From Promethearchaeota archaeon (lineage in GTDB: Archaea; Asgardarchaeota; Lokiarchaeia; Sigyniarchaeales; SOKP01), in the NCBI GenBank assembly GCA_029838195.1, contig JALGVJ010000023.1:1-63307 (forward strand): DNA of 63,307 nucleotides, given 5' to 3'. This document shows, piece by piece, positions 52,497 to 62,038 of this stretch. The translations under genes were made by a program, and so were the position numbers. Position 1 is the stretch's first letter; every line of letters starts with the position of its first letter. Under the pieces are notes generated by a model, which was given only the letters and a program-made list of their open reading frames with translations, made no database searches and was not told the origin of the DNA.

Positions 52497-55400
52497 GTGT
52501 TAATAATTAAAAAATTTAAGAGCTATTATGATCCGATTAAAAATGCAAGCATACTTAATGAAGCTTATAAAAGGTACTTAAAATCAATCTTTCATATTAA
52601 AAATTTAGAGATTTATGAAGCGTTTAAGAAAAAAATCGATAAATTTGAGTTTTCAAAAGGACCTTTTATTGAAGCGACTCCTCCTTTTAAAAAGGGAAAA
52701 TTTATACAAGAATTAATTGATGAGGGTTTGTTAGATTCTTTTTTTGAAAAGTTTATTTTTGATGTTCTTCCTTTTTTAAAAACTAATAGGCTCTATCAAC
52801 ATCAAGAGGAAAGCATTAGAAAAATTCTTAATAACCGAAATATCGTAATTACTTCTAGTACAAGTAGTGGAAAAACTGAATGCTTTTTAATTCCGATTTA
52901 TAACGAGTTAATCAAACAATATAAAGAAGGGAAGCTGGGGCCAGGGGTAAGAGTCCTTCTTTTATATCCGATGAACGCACTGGTGAATGATCAACTAAGA
53001 AAATTGAGGGCCATCGCATATGCAATTGAAAAGAATATAAAAGATCTACGAATTACTTTTGGACGGTATACAGGTGATACTAAAGAATACAGAAAAGATG
53101 CATTAGAGCAATTTCAGAATCTTCATAAGGGTCAGAAACCTCCCCCCGAGAGCGAATTATTATCAAGAGAAGAGATGAGGAATAATCCCCCTAATATTTT
53201 AATTACTAATTATGCGATGCTAGAGTACTTATTAATACGTCCTAGAGATGATATATTTTTTTCGGGGAAATATGGGAATAATTGGAAATATATCGTATTA
53301 GATGAGGCTCATGTATATAACGGCGCCACAGGAATGGAGATTGGTATGATTCTGAGAAGGGTAAAACAACGAATTAATAAAAAATCAAAGAAAAAGATTA
53401 CTTGTATTATTGCAAGCGCCACACTTATCTCATCAGCCTCTGACTATAATAAAGTAATAAATTTTGCTAAAAACCTTTTTGGGGAGAATTTTGAATGGAA
53501 TGAAAGAAATAAAGATATTATTATAGGAGAGAGAGAATCCGTTTCAGAAGAAAAGAAATTTTTTTTTAAGAAAAACGAATTTGAAAGGTTATATGATCTG
53601 CTTGTTAAATATAAAAATACAAAAAATGATTCAAAAATAAAAGAGTGGTTAAATGAAAAAGCGAAAGATTATAATATTGAACTCAATAGTAATTCTTTAG
53701 AAAATTTATACGAATTCCTGAAATTTGAAGGAAATATCATCAATATAAGAGAAATTCTTAAGGATTCTGCCATGGACTTTCAGGAAATGGCTAACAAATT
53801 TTTTAACAAAGAATTAAATGATATTAACATTTTGAAAAAGATCATTGAAATAGGAATTTGGGTCAGACAGTCATGGGATCAACTCTCCTTAATCCCAGCT
53901 CGTTTTCATTATTTTTTAAGGACACCAGAAAGCGTTTTTATTTCATTTGTTCCAAAAATAGAAATATATTTAGAAAGACATAAAAAAATCTTATATAAGG
54001 AGTTAGAAATCCCTGTATTTGAATTGCATGTATGTAAAAGATGTGGACAAATTTATTTGTTTGGAAATATAAATGAGGATTCTTTCTATGAACAATTAGA
54101 AAGTCAAAATATTTTCTCAGATGAACAGACAAGATTTCTCATGTTATTAGAGACTGAAGACTTGAATGAATATGAAGATTATGAATTAGAAGATATGGAA
54201 AAATTATGCGTAAATTGTGGTAAGGTATTAAGAAGAGGACATTGTACTTGTGCGAATCCCTTAGAATATCCAATCAAAATCATTCAAAATCTCGGAAGAA
54301 ATCTAACACAATGCAAAGCATGTGAATATTTCTCACTATCAATTAATAGGAAATTAATTTTGAATAGAGATATTCCAAGCGCTGTGTTAGCTACCAATTT
54401 ATTTCAAAATGCTTCTGAAAATGAAAAACTCTTAATCTTCACGGATAGTCGCCAAAAAGCAGCCTTTTTTGCTCCTTTTCTCGAATTTACATATAGTTTA
54501 ATATTATTTAGGTCTTTAATTCTAAGAACGATAAGAGAAGCAAATGTTCATGATTTAAGATTAGAAGGATTAGCGATAAATTTGAAAAATTTATGTGATA
54601 GAGAAAGAATTTTTCCTAAAAATATAGATGATGTACAAAAGAAATTGATAGTATGGAGACATGTTATCAATGAATATTATAATATAAGCTCGAGGAATTC
54701 ATTGGAATCATTAGGGCTTATTAAATTTGACATTATTTTTCCTGAAAATTGGACTCCTCCAACCTTTTTAAAAAAATCACCTTGGAATTTAAACGATCAA
54801 GATATCAAGAATTTATACCAGATTATTCTAAATACATTAAGAAGAAGCAAAGCATTTTCTATGCCTCAGGATGGACCAAGTTACAGTGATGAGATATTTG
54901 AGCGTGTTGGAAACAAGAAGCAGTGGTTCTTTAAAGGTGTATTAAGAGAAGAAGAAAAAGGTAAAGGTGATATGAGCTTAATCTCATTTTTACCAAGGAG
55001 AAAAATAAATAGCAGAATTAATTTCTTAAAAAAAATACTAAAAAAGAAAAATCCACTCTTAAATAAAGAAGTGATTCAAGAAATTTCAGAAGCTTGCTTA
55101 TCAGATATTTGGGAAGATATTTTCGATAATTGGATTGTGGGCTGTAATGATGATATCTTTTATCGTTATAATTCCTTTTATCAACTGAATTATCAATTTT
55201 GGAATGTTTCTCAACAAAATATTGAGGAGGTTTTCATATGTAATAAATGTGGGCATATAACACATCTTAATGTGGAAAATGTATGTCCTACATATCGTTG
55301 CACTGGGAGATTATATCAAGATATTGATAAAGTAAAAAAATTCCAAGAAAACAACCATTTTTCATATCTCTATAAGAATTTCAAACCAAGAAAATTAACT

Positions 55401-57350
55401 GCAAAAGAACATACAGCACAACTAACAACAGATAAAGCTACTAAAACTCAATTAAATTTCATTAAAGGTAATATTGATGTTCTATCATGTTCTACTACAT
55501 TTGAATTAGGTGTTGATTTAGGCGAATTACAAATTATTTTTCTTACAAATATACCTCCACACCCTTCTAACTATATACAGAGAGCAGGAAGAGCAGGACG
55601 CCGAAAGGATTCAGCAGGTTTTACAGTATCTTTAGCCCTCTTAAGATCACATGATTTAACTTATTTCCGTGACCCCCTTAAAATGATTAATGGTTATATC
55701 AAAGTACCTATTATAAATATTAAAAATGAAAAAATTATATTCCGTCATATTAACTCTTTAGTATTATCTCAATTTTTTAAGGCAAATCCAAGATATTTTT
55801 ATGGAGATGATAATACTGGAAAGGTTAAATGGTTTTTATTTAACGAAGGACTTAAAGCTGGATCTGCTTATAATTTATTACGAAAATATATTGAAGATAA
55901 CTTTGGAAGATTAAAGTATGATATAGAAAAGATTTTACCTGAAGATCTTGAAAATAAAAGGAAATTTTTGAATAAAAATGTTTTATTAAATAATTTATAT
56001 TCTGATGGGAGCATTAAATATGGAGAATATGGCAAATTATATTTAGCAAATTTAAATATTACAAATGAACTTGATAATTTAGAGAAGATTAAACAAGAAA
56101 ATTTACAAAAATACTTATCTACTGATAACAATAAAGAAAGAAATAAGCTTCATTACTTTAATAATTGGATTGATAAGAGAATAAAAACTATAAAGAACGA
56201 AAACTTGATTAAATTTTTATCCAGATACTCTATAATCCCTAAATATGGATTCCCTATAGATGTAGTACCTCTTGATATTCTACTAAAAGACCAAAATGCA
56301 AGAGAAGTTGCTTTAGAGAGAGATTTAAGAATAGCCATAAGTGAATATGCACCTGGAAGTCTTGTTGTAGCAAATGCTAAAATCTGGAAAAGTGCTGGAT
56401 TAAAGGCTCTTAAAGATCAAACTTGGCCAATATATGAATATATATTTTGTCCAAATTGCGGGCAATTCAACAAATGGCCTTTCATAAATCAGAATGGAAC
56501 ATCTGAAATGAATTATGAATGTATTAATTGTCGATTTGATTTAAAAGGAGAAAGAACTTTCAAATTTATTGATCCGATTTTCGGGTTTTTAACTGACCGT
56601 ACTCAAAAACCAATAAATCCTGGACGAGTACCTCCTGAACGCCAATATTTTTCACGACCTTTTTTCCATTCTCTTACTCCTTTAAAAAAAGGAAAATTTA
56701 AGGGTATTGAGAAAGCGCGAAATATTACAATTAATTGGGAGTATGCCCCAAATGGGGAATTATCAGTCCTTTGTAGGGGAAAGAAAGAAATGGGATTCAT
56801 AATTTGTTATAATTGTGGAAAGGGCTGGAATAAAGCTCCAAAGCTTAGTCGCCCTCATAAAACTCCTTATGGTTATAATTGTAATGGTATACTACATAAT
56901 GGAATTCATTTAGGTCATAATTTTCAGACAGATATATTGGTTTTATCATTTGAAAAAACCTTAGGAGCTAATTTAAAAATCGGATATTCACTTCTTTATG
57001 CCATTTTAGAAGGAGTAAGCGAAGAACTTCAAATTATTAGAAATGATCTTGATGGATGCCTTTTTAATAGAAATGAAGAGGCTAATGATACTTTAATCAT
57101 TTTCGATAATGTTCCTGGCGGAGCAGGGCATGTTAGAAGGATTATCGAATCTGAAGAAATTTTTATTAAGATTCTCCACTCAGCAATAGCTAAATTAGAA
57201 AAATGTACCTGTGGTGAAGAAACAAGTTGTTATGGTTGTTTAAGAAATTATTCCAATCAATTTTGTCATAATAAATTAAGTCGTGGGGAGGCTTTAGATG
57301 TACTTAAAAAAATTTTTCCAAAAGAATTGGATGATATCTTTATAGATTGA
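52497..57350 (+). CDS. Large DEAH-box helicase with DUF1998-like C-terminus (DruE/DrmA-like)
   Basis: 1617 aa. The SF2 motifs are complete: YQHQ (about 100), Walker A SSTSSGKT (120-127), LLYPMNALVNDQLRKLR (motif Ia), ITNYAMLEYLL, VLDEAH (DEAH at 269-272), SAT (307-309), then a second core with STTFELGVDLGELQ (about 1000) and QRAGRAGRR (about 1030). At least seven Cys pairs (for example CKRCGQ, CVNCGK, CNKCGH, CPNCGQ, CYNCGK) form zinc modules. The C-terminus (VPGGAGHVRRI, CTCGEETSCYGCLRNY) is the DUF1998/MrfA-like end. Length, domain order and the STSSGKTE/PMNALVNDQ style match DruE and DrmA defence helicases. It starts at GTG 52497. The very AT-rich composition suggests acquisition. Confidence 0.88.
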   Translation: MLIIKKFKSYYDPIKNASILNEAYKRYLKSIFHIKNLEIYEAFKKKIDKFEFSKGPFIEATPPFKKGKFIQELIDEGLLDSFFEKFIFDVLPFLKTNRLYQHQEESIRKILNNRNIVITSSTSSGKTECFLIPIYNELIKQYKEGKLGPGVRVLLLYPMNALVNDQLRKLRAIAYAIEKNIKDLRITFGRYTGDTKEYRKDALEQFQNLHKGQKPPPESELLSREEMRNNPPNILITNYAMLEYLLIRPRDDIFFSGKYGNNWKYIVLDEAHVYNGATGMEIGMILRRVKQRINKKSKKKITCIIASATLISSASDYNKVINFAKNLFGENFEWNERNKDIIIGERESVSEEKKFFFKKNEFERLYDLLVKYKNTKNDSKIKEWLNEKAKDYNIELNSNSLENLYEFLKFEGNIINIREILKDSAMDFQEMANKFFNKELNDINILKKIIEIGIWVRQSWDQLSLIPARFHYFLRTPESVFISFVPKIEIYLERHKKILYKELEIPVFELHVCKRCGQIYLFGNINEDSFYEQLESQNIFSDEQTRFLMLLETEDLNEYEDYELEDMEKLCVNCGKVLRRGHCTCANPLEYPIKIIQNLGRNLTQCKACEYFSLSINRKLILNRDIPSAVLATNLFQNASENEKLLIFTDSRQKAAFFAPFLEFTYSLILFRSLILRTIREANVHDLRLEGLAINLKNLCDRERIFPKNIDDVQKKLIVWRHVINEYYNISSRNSLESLGLIKFDIIFPENWTPPTFLKKSPWNLNDQDIKNLYQIILNTLRRSKAFSMPQDGPSYSDEIFERVGNKKQWFFKGVLREEEKGKGDMSLISFLPRRKINSRINFLKKILKKKNPLLNKEVIQEISEACLSDIWEDIFDNWIVGCNDDIFYRYNSFYQLNYQFWNVSQQNIEEVFICNKCGHITHLNVENVCPTYRCTGRLYQDIDKVKKFQENNHFSYLYKNFKPRKLTAKEHTAQLTTDKATKTQLNFIKGNIDVLSCSTTFELGVDLGELQIIFLTNIPPHPSNYIQRAGRAGRRKDSAGFTVSLALLRSHDLTYFRDPLKMINGYIKVPIINIKNEKIIFRHINSLVLSQFFKANPRYFYGDDNTGKVKWFLFNEGLKAGSAYNLLRKYIEDNFGRLKYDIEKILPEDLENKRKFLNKNVLLNNLYSDGSIKYGEYGKLYLANLNITNELDNLEKIKQENLQKYLSTDNNKERNKLHYFNNWIDKRIKTIKNENLIKFLSRYSIIPKYGFPIDVVPLDILLKDQNAREVALERDLRIAISEYAPGSLVVANAKIWKSAGLKALKDQTWPIYEYIFCPNCGQFNKWPFINQNGTSEMNYECINCRFDLKGERTFKFIDPIFGFLTDRTQKPINPGRVPPERQYFSRPFFHSLTPLKKGKFKGIEKARNITINWEYAPNGELSVLCRGKKEMGFIICYNCGKGWNKAPKLSRPHKTPYGYNCNGILHNGIHLGHNFQTDILVLSFEKTLGANLKIGYSLLYAILEGVSEELQIIRNDLDGCLFNRNEEANDTLIIFDNVPGGAGHVRRIIESEEIFIKILHSAIAKLEKCTCGEETSCYGCLRNYSNQFCHNKLSRGEALDVLKKIFPKELDDIFID

Positions 57351-57438
57351 TCAACAAACACCTGAAGCCAAACCATAATTAAAAATAATAAAAGATCGAA
57401 AAGAAGCATTTGGGGAAAAAATAAATGCTTTTATGCTT

Positions 57439-59574
57439 TTAATATTCAACCCAAATTGGACCAGAGTAAGAAGATCTACCATTTTCCCCGACCACGCGAA
57501 CAAAATAAAAATCATATCCGTTAGTATTTAACGTGCTAGGATCAATGGGATTATCACTATACTTGTTCACATACCATTTTCCGTTAATCTCTATACAAAA
57601 ATCTTCAAAAGTCGTACCCGTTATAGACTCGCTATCTACTAAAGAAATTTTCTGAACCGGAGATGTGATATTTATTGTTCTCCAGAGGTCTCCATTCTTG
57701 ATGATTTCGATGGAAGCTTTCCAATTCGGAACCCAATTTGGAAAAACCGAAGCTGCTTTCGACTTTAAAGCCACGGGTGCCCCATCTTGTGCTAAAAAAA
57801 TATCTATTCGCCTGGGAGCATTTTTTGAGCTCACGATTACAGTAGAGTCATCTCCGACCCCTATTCCATCTATCGAAAACTCGAGAATGGGACGCCCATG
57901 GTCAGAATTCGCAAAAATCCGTTTGTTTTCTAAAGCCTCAAATATATCTTCTCTGGTAAGACTTCTCACGTGCGCAGCCGTTAACCCCCCAGGATAAGGA
58001 TGTTCATTTCTCGTGTGCCAAAGACTAATTGGTCGTTGATGTCCAACGTAGGCTCTTGTATGACTTAGACTGTGTCCAGGGTGGCCATCGTGTTCATCAC
58101 TCGCTGCATATATTCCCATTTTTTTTCCCATGATGAAAGCATCAACAATCGAAGTTCCCCGCACGCGTTCCGGCGGTGCATCAATCATTCCTCGATAATT
58201 TAATTCATGATAATGATCGAACAAGCATTCTCCGTGAACAGAAGCAACTTCGGCTATTTTCACGTATTTTGGATTAATGTAAGTCCAATCTTGCTGATAA
58301 GCTTCTTGAGTCGTGTGATGAGGAAGTGCGAGGGCGTGATCGCCCGTTTTTGAAGTAAATTCATCTAACGCATTCCATAGACTTTCCGTATCCGGAACAA
58401 TGATATAAGACAAGATGGGATCTTTAAGCAGTTGATCTCCACTAAAAATGCAAGTATAATGACCGGTTAGGACGTTTGTCCATTCGATTCCATGAAATGT
58501 CACGAATTCATCTTGTTCATGGGCCTTATTTGTTTCTTGCTCCAGAAGATCTAAGGAACTGGGATTCCACATCATTATTTCCCCATGATCTGTAAGAGCG
58601 TAAAAATCGAGACAAGCTACATGTCGTGCGAAGTAAAAAGAATGAGCTGCCGATCCCGTTCCGTCTGATAATTCCGAATGTGTGTGAATATCCCCCCAAA
58701 CTATTTTATAGTCCGTTTTACACAAATGTTTTACTATAATTGGATTAGAATAATAAATATTCTTAGTCTCGCTATCGTTTACTAAAATATAATGAATGCC
58801 GGTCGTGTAAATTTTAGCATTAAATTCGTGTTTTCCATTATCTTTTCCATCCTTTATCTCATATGCCACGTCTGAACCAATTGATTGACCCGTAAACGTG
58901 TAAGGCTTGGGTAATTGGAATTTAACGCCGGTTAAAGGTGCTAAAGTGTCAAGATCGTAAGATTTAAGAGAAAATTGCACCGTTCCTTTATAGGTGGCAC
59001 TTAATCTTTCAAATGCATCCCACGCTTCCACGGAAATCTCGAATGATTCGCCTTTCTCGACCACTGAGGGTACATTAATCCACAGCATCCTTGTTTTATT
59101 ATCGAACATTACGCCAAAATCAAGATATACTGACGACCACATTACCATGGGAAGGAGAATGATACCGAATTTAATGAGTCTTAAATGAAATGGTTTAAGT
59201 TGGAAAGATTTCTTCATGCATTTTCCAACTTTAAAAAAACGTGAAAGATTTATCGTTCCTTTCCCGTGTAAGTAAAGCAAGAAATTTAAAAATGAGACTA
59301 ATAAGATGAAGCCAATTCCATACCACATGGCAAGATTAAGCGGAGACACTTCCTTGTACGCATGAGTCAGGATGGAGATAAAACCAACGTGAAAAGCCAA
59401 AGCCAATCCATTGTATTTTATCCATTTGTTCGAAAACCACATAAAATAGGCAATACCGATCAGCAAGCCAATCAAGCAGAGAAAAAACCAAAAAATCGTA
59501 AAGATGCCAAGCAAATATCCTAAAAATATTAAAACATTCCACGAGAATAATGATTTAATTCTATTTCTTTTCAC
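57439..59574 (-). CDS. Membrane-anchored DUF3604/PHP-type metallohydrolase
   Basis: 711 aa. Residues 1-150 carry about five membrane helices. A beta-rich domain (160-285) precedes the PHP/DUF3604 domain: VWGDIHTHSELSDGTG (metal HxH), YALTDHGEIMMW, VTFHGIEWTN, ALPHHTTQEAY and YAASDEHDGHPGHSLSHTRAY. The remaining 150 residues form a beta-rich tail. The metal ligands are all present, so hydrolase activity (phosphoester, perhaps on sugars or lipids) is likely. By topology the catalytic part may face outside. DUF3604 proteins often accompany sulfatases and glycan-degrading genes; a sulfatase is two genes away beyond the helicase module. Confidence 0.82.
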   Translation of the reverse strand: MKRNRIKSLFSWNVLIFLGYLLGIFTIFWFFLCLIGLLIGIAYFMWFSNKWIKYNGLALAFHVGFISILTHAYKEVSPLNLAMWYGIGFILLVSFLNFLLYLHGKGTINLSRFFKVGKCMKKSFQLKPFHLRLIKFGIILLPMVMWSSVYLDFGVMFDNKTRMLWINVPSVVEKGESFEISVEAWDAFERLSATYKGTVQFSLKSYDLDTLAPLTGVKFQLPKPYTFTGQSIGSDVAYEIKDGKDNGKHEFNAKIYTTGIHYILVNDSETKNIYYSNPIIVKHLCKTDYKIVWGDIHTHSELSDGTGSAAHSFYFARHVACLDFYALTDHGEIMMWNPSSLDLLEQETNKAHEQDEFVTFHGIEWTNVLTGHYTCIFSGDQLLKDPILSYIIVPDTESLWNALDEFTSKTGDHALALPHHTTQEAYQQDWTYINPKYVKIAEVASVHGECLFDHYHELNYRGMIDAPPERVRGTSIVDAFIMGKKMGIYAASDEHDGHPGHSLSHTRAYVGHQRPISLWHTRNEHPYPGGLTAAHVRSLTREDIFEALENKRIFANSDHGRPILEFSIDGIGVGDDSTVIVSSKNAPRRIDIFLAQDGAPVALKSKAASVFPNWVPNWKASIEIIKNGDLWRTINITSPVQKISLVDSESITGTTFEDFCIEINGKWYVNKYSDNPIDPSTLNTNGYDFYFVRVVGENGRSSYSGPIWVEY

Positions 59575-59680
59575 TTTATAAGATTAAATGATTTTCATGA
59601 TTTAAATAAAAGTTCATGATGACGAGTCCTTAATAATTATATGTGTTAAAGGTATATATATAGTTTAAATTTTAAAAAAA

Positions 59681-60688
59681 TTAGATGACAATGAAAATCC
59701 TATTCTTGTATAAAAAGATTCCAAATCCCCAAATGATAAATGTATTCATCAGTCCCAGGAGAAATACGATGATGAACGGTGGATTTATCGTTGCCACATA
59801 ATACATGAAAATGACTAGTAGCAAGTGCGTCATGTAAAGCATGAACGAATTTCGCCCTAATATTGAGATGAGATTCTCCTGATGGAAAAAAGGATGAGAA
59901 AAGGATGCTCGTTCAAATATTAAATACAAGCAATAAAAAATCAGCGATGCCGTTCCGATGGTTAATAAAATGAAAGGCAACGTGATTCTTTGGCGACTGA
60001 ATCCCCAGAAAAAATAAGTGGGAACGCTTAATAGCACCAGAATAAGACCGCCGTGAAAAAAGTAAGATTTTACCTTATCATTTAAAAATCCTTCAGATAA
60101 TACCGATGATAATATTAGCATGGACGACCAAGATAACATTCCTTGAGGCCCTCCTTCAATACCAGAATAGATCTGATCTCCAATGCTCGTTCCTAATAAA
60201 TATTGATGAATGGACATGAAAATCACGGCGATGCTTAATCGAATAACGGGATGAAATTCAATGAGCGGCAATAAAATTAATCCGGAAGTACCCAAATATT
60301 GCAACGTCCCCCAACGTAATTGAAACCCTTCTTCCGTTATATTAATGTTAATTATCAAGCCTAATAATAAAAAGAGCGAATATCTCCTTAAAAAATGTAT
60401 GTACGTGCGCTTTCGTCCCTCCTTCACGAGCCTCTTCAAATAGGATTTCTTGTAATTCAGTGCCATCATGAATACAAAAAAAGGAGCTATAAAATCCACA
60501 TAGGTGAGGCCATAATCCACGGGATGCCTGCTCCAAGCCGGTACATTTTCAAACACGCTCAGAGTATTCACGAAAGTCATCAATAAAATGGTAATGCCCT
60601 TGAAAACATCAATGCTTAGATAGCGCTTGGATTTTACCCCCTGCTTTGCCGCCTCCTCTGAAGATACAAGCTTGCCTTGATCGTTCAT
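59681..60688 (-). CDS. HGSNAT-like (DUF5009) membrane acyltransferase
   Basis: 335 aa with about ten membrane helices. The signature start is RYLSIDVFKGITILLMTFVNT, then YGLTYVDFIAPFFVFMMAL. It matches the heparan-alpha-glucosaminide N-acetyltransferase-like family (S-x-D-x-x-[KR]-G-x-x-I, L-T-x-x-D-x-x-x-P-F-F-x-F). Such proteins move an acyl group across the membrane or onto a sugar amine. The usual active-site His is not obvious, so the activity is uncertain. It is 106 bases upstream of the DUF3604 gene on the same strand, possibly one transcript. Together these may act on surface or glycan substrates. Confidence 0.8.
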   Translation of the reverse strand: MNDQGKLVSSEEAAKQGVKSKRYLSIDVFKGITILLMTFVNTLSVFENVPAWSRHPVDYGLTYVDFIAPFFVFMMALNYKKSYLKRLVKEGRKRTYIHFLRRYSLFLLLGLIININITEEGFQLRWGTLQYLGTSGLILLPLIEFHPVIRLSIAVIFMSIHQYLLGTSIGDQIYSGIEGGPQGMLSWSSMLILSSVLSEGFLNDKVKSYFFHGGLILVLLSVPTYFFWGFSRQRITLPFILLTIGTASLIFYCLYLIFERASFSHPFFHQENLISILGRNSFMLYMTHLLLVIFMYYVATINPPFIIVFLLGLMNTFIIWGFGIFLYKNRIFIVI

Positions 60689-60838
60689 TACTATCTAAAA
60701 AATCATCATGATTCAAGTTTTTTTATCTCTGGTTTTTTTTATTATTTCATCATGATGAATTTCGTCATTACGAAATTGTTCACGTTATAATTACGAAATT
60801 CTGTAAAAAAAGAGGAAAAAAAGCAAGAATTCCTTCAT

Positions 60839-61099
60839 TTAAAAAGGAAGGATCTCCTCTTCCATTTCTTGCTCATCAAATTCAATCTCTCTCAGCTTCA
60901 TGCGAACTTGACGAGGCGAATAATGCTCATTCAAGAACTTGATCATGTTCTCTTGAATGGCTTTTAAATTATCGATCCCCGCTTGGTAATAGAAATCGTT
61001 TTCTTGTAAATTGATCTTTAAAATCTCAAATAATCCTGATAACGATTTTCGCACATTTTTATAATATTCAAATGCTTGTTCAATATCACATTGATTCAT
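60839..61099 (-). CDS. Small helical hypothetical protein
   Basis: 86 aa with an amphipathic helical pattern (ACT-free, no Cys motif): YYKNVRKSLSGLFEILKINLQ, DNLKAIQENMIKFLNEHY, and a very acidic C-terminus (EFDEQEMEEEILPF). It has a plausible ATG and its own upstream region. I do not recognise a family. It may form a coiled-coil dimer. Confidence 0.55.
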   Translation of the reverse strand: MNQCDIEQAFEYYKNVRKSLSGLFEILKINLQENDFYYQAGIDNLKAIQENMIKFLNEHYSPRQVRMKLREIEFDEQEMEEEILPF

Positions 61100-61527
61100 T
61101 TTTCGTGATCATCCCTTCGTGATAAGTAGAAAATTTATATATTATCATGATAAAAAAAGTATTTTTCCCTAATAAATATTGGTGGAATCAGTCGCATAAC
61201 ATTCAGAAAGGTAACGAATTCGTAATCGATCCTCAAAATTAAATGTTAATTAAGGATATGATATGATAATAAATAATAACATTGAACAAAAAAGAAGATT
61301 AATAATGATCTATTTTCGTAATTTTTTGTTTAAAAATCAGTCTTAATTGTAATTATTTTGGGAATTGATAATAAAAATTATTACGGATTTTGATTTCAGA
61401 AATTGCAAATCACGCATGAAAATCTAATCGAATTTCGTTTTAAATTTTTTAAATCTTTATAAAGAAAAATATGAAAAAGTTTGGAGTTCTTCCATAGGAA
61501 ATTAATTTAAAAATCACTTTATTTCTC
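61100..61527. other. Gene-free AT-rich stretch
   Basis: About 430 bases with no supportable gene or structured repeat. It holds the promoter for the small helical protein gene on the minus strand and the 3' end of the GNAT gene. Confidence 0.4.
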
Positions 61528-62022
61528 TTAACTTCCTTCTTCGTCATCAAATTTCTTCTCGAGAACGATAAGAGTTGGGTTAAAGCCCGTTTTAGCAAAA
61601 ACCTTCAATAATTTCTCGGGAATGCCATAGCCGACGTTAATGCGGACTCTTTCACATCCCCATGACCTTAAAATCTGAATGGCACGTTCTGCGAGGATTT
61701 TTCCCACTTGCTTCCCTATATATTCCTTTTTTGTGGCCCAATTATCCAGATATCCAATATATTGGCCAAGATTATTTTTTACAGCTTCTAACATTCCCAT
61801 GGCCACCACTTCTCCTGTATCTCTAAGTTCAGCTATTAGCGTTAACCGTTTAAGATTGGGCTTAAATTGTCTCAACCCTGAAGATTTTTTCCACTGTTCT
61901 TCTTTTAACCCGATATCAAATTGGTCATGTAACTCCCGCAAGATTTCAAGCGTAGCCTCATAATCCGAGGTTCTATAATTTCTTATGATGATATTTTTTT
62001 CATCAATTTTTTTTTCTGACAT
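61528..62022 (-). CDS. GNAT-family N-acetyltransferase
   Basis: 164 aa. The fold is recognised from the N-terminal strand IIIRNYRTSDYEATLEILREL, then LTLIAELRDTGEVVAMGMLEA (strands 2-4) and the acetyl-CoA loop region EYIGKQVGKILAERAIQILRSWG (motif A variant: G-K-Q-V-G-K). The C-terminal part contains VRINVGYGIPEKLLKVFAKTGFNP. It is probably a small-molecule or protein acetyltransferase; the substrate is unknown. It follows the 62039-63088 gene on the same strand by 16 bases, so the two form an operon. Confidence 0.82.
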   Translation of the reverse strand: MSEKKIDEKNIIIRNYRTSDYEATLEILRELHDQFDIGLKEEQWKKSSGLRQFKPNLKRLTLIAELRDTGEVVAMGMLEAVKNNLGQYIGYLDNWATKKEYIGKQVGKILAERAIQILRSWGCERVRINVGYGIPEKLLKVFAKTGFNPTLIVLEKKFDDEEGS

Positions 62023-62038
62023 GAGATACGTTTAACTC

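Noticed and set aside
50121..57350. Complete DISARM or BREX system
   Set aside because: There is a DrmA/DruE-like helicase but no methylase, DrmB, DrmC, PglZ or BrxC gene beside it, so only a two-gene module is supported.
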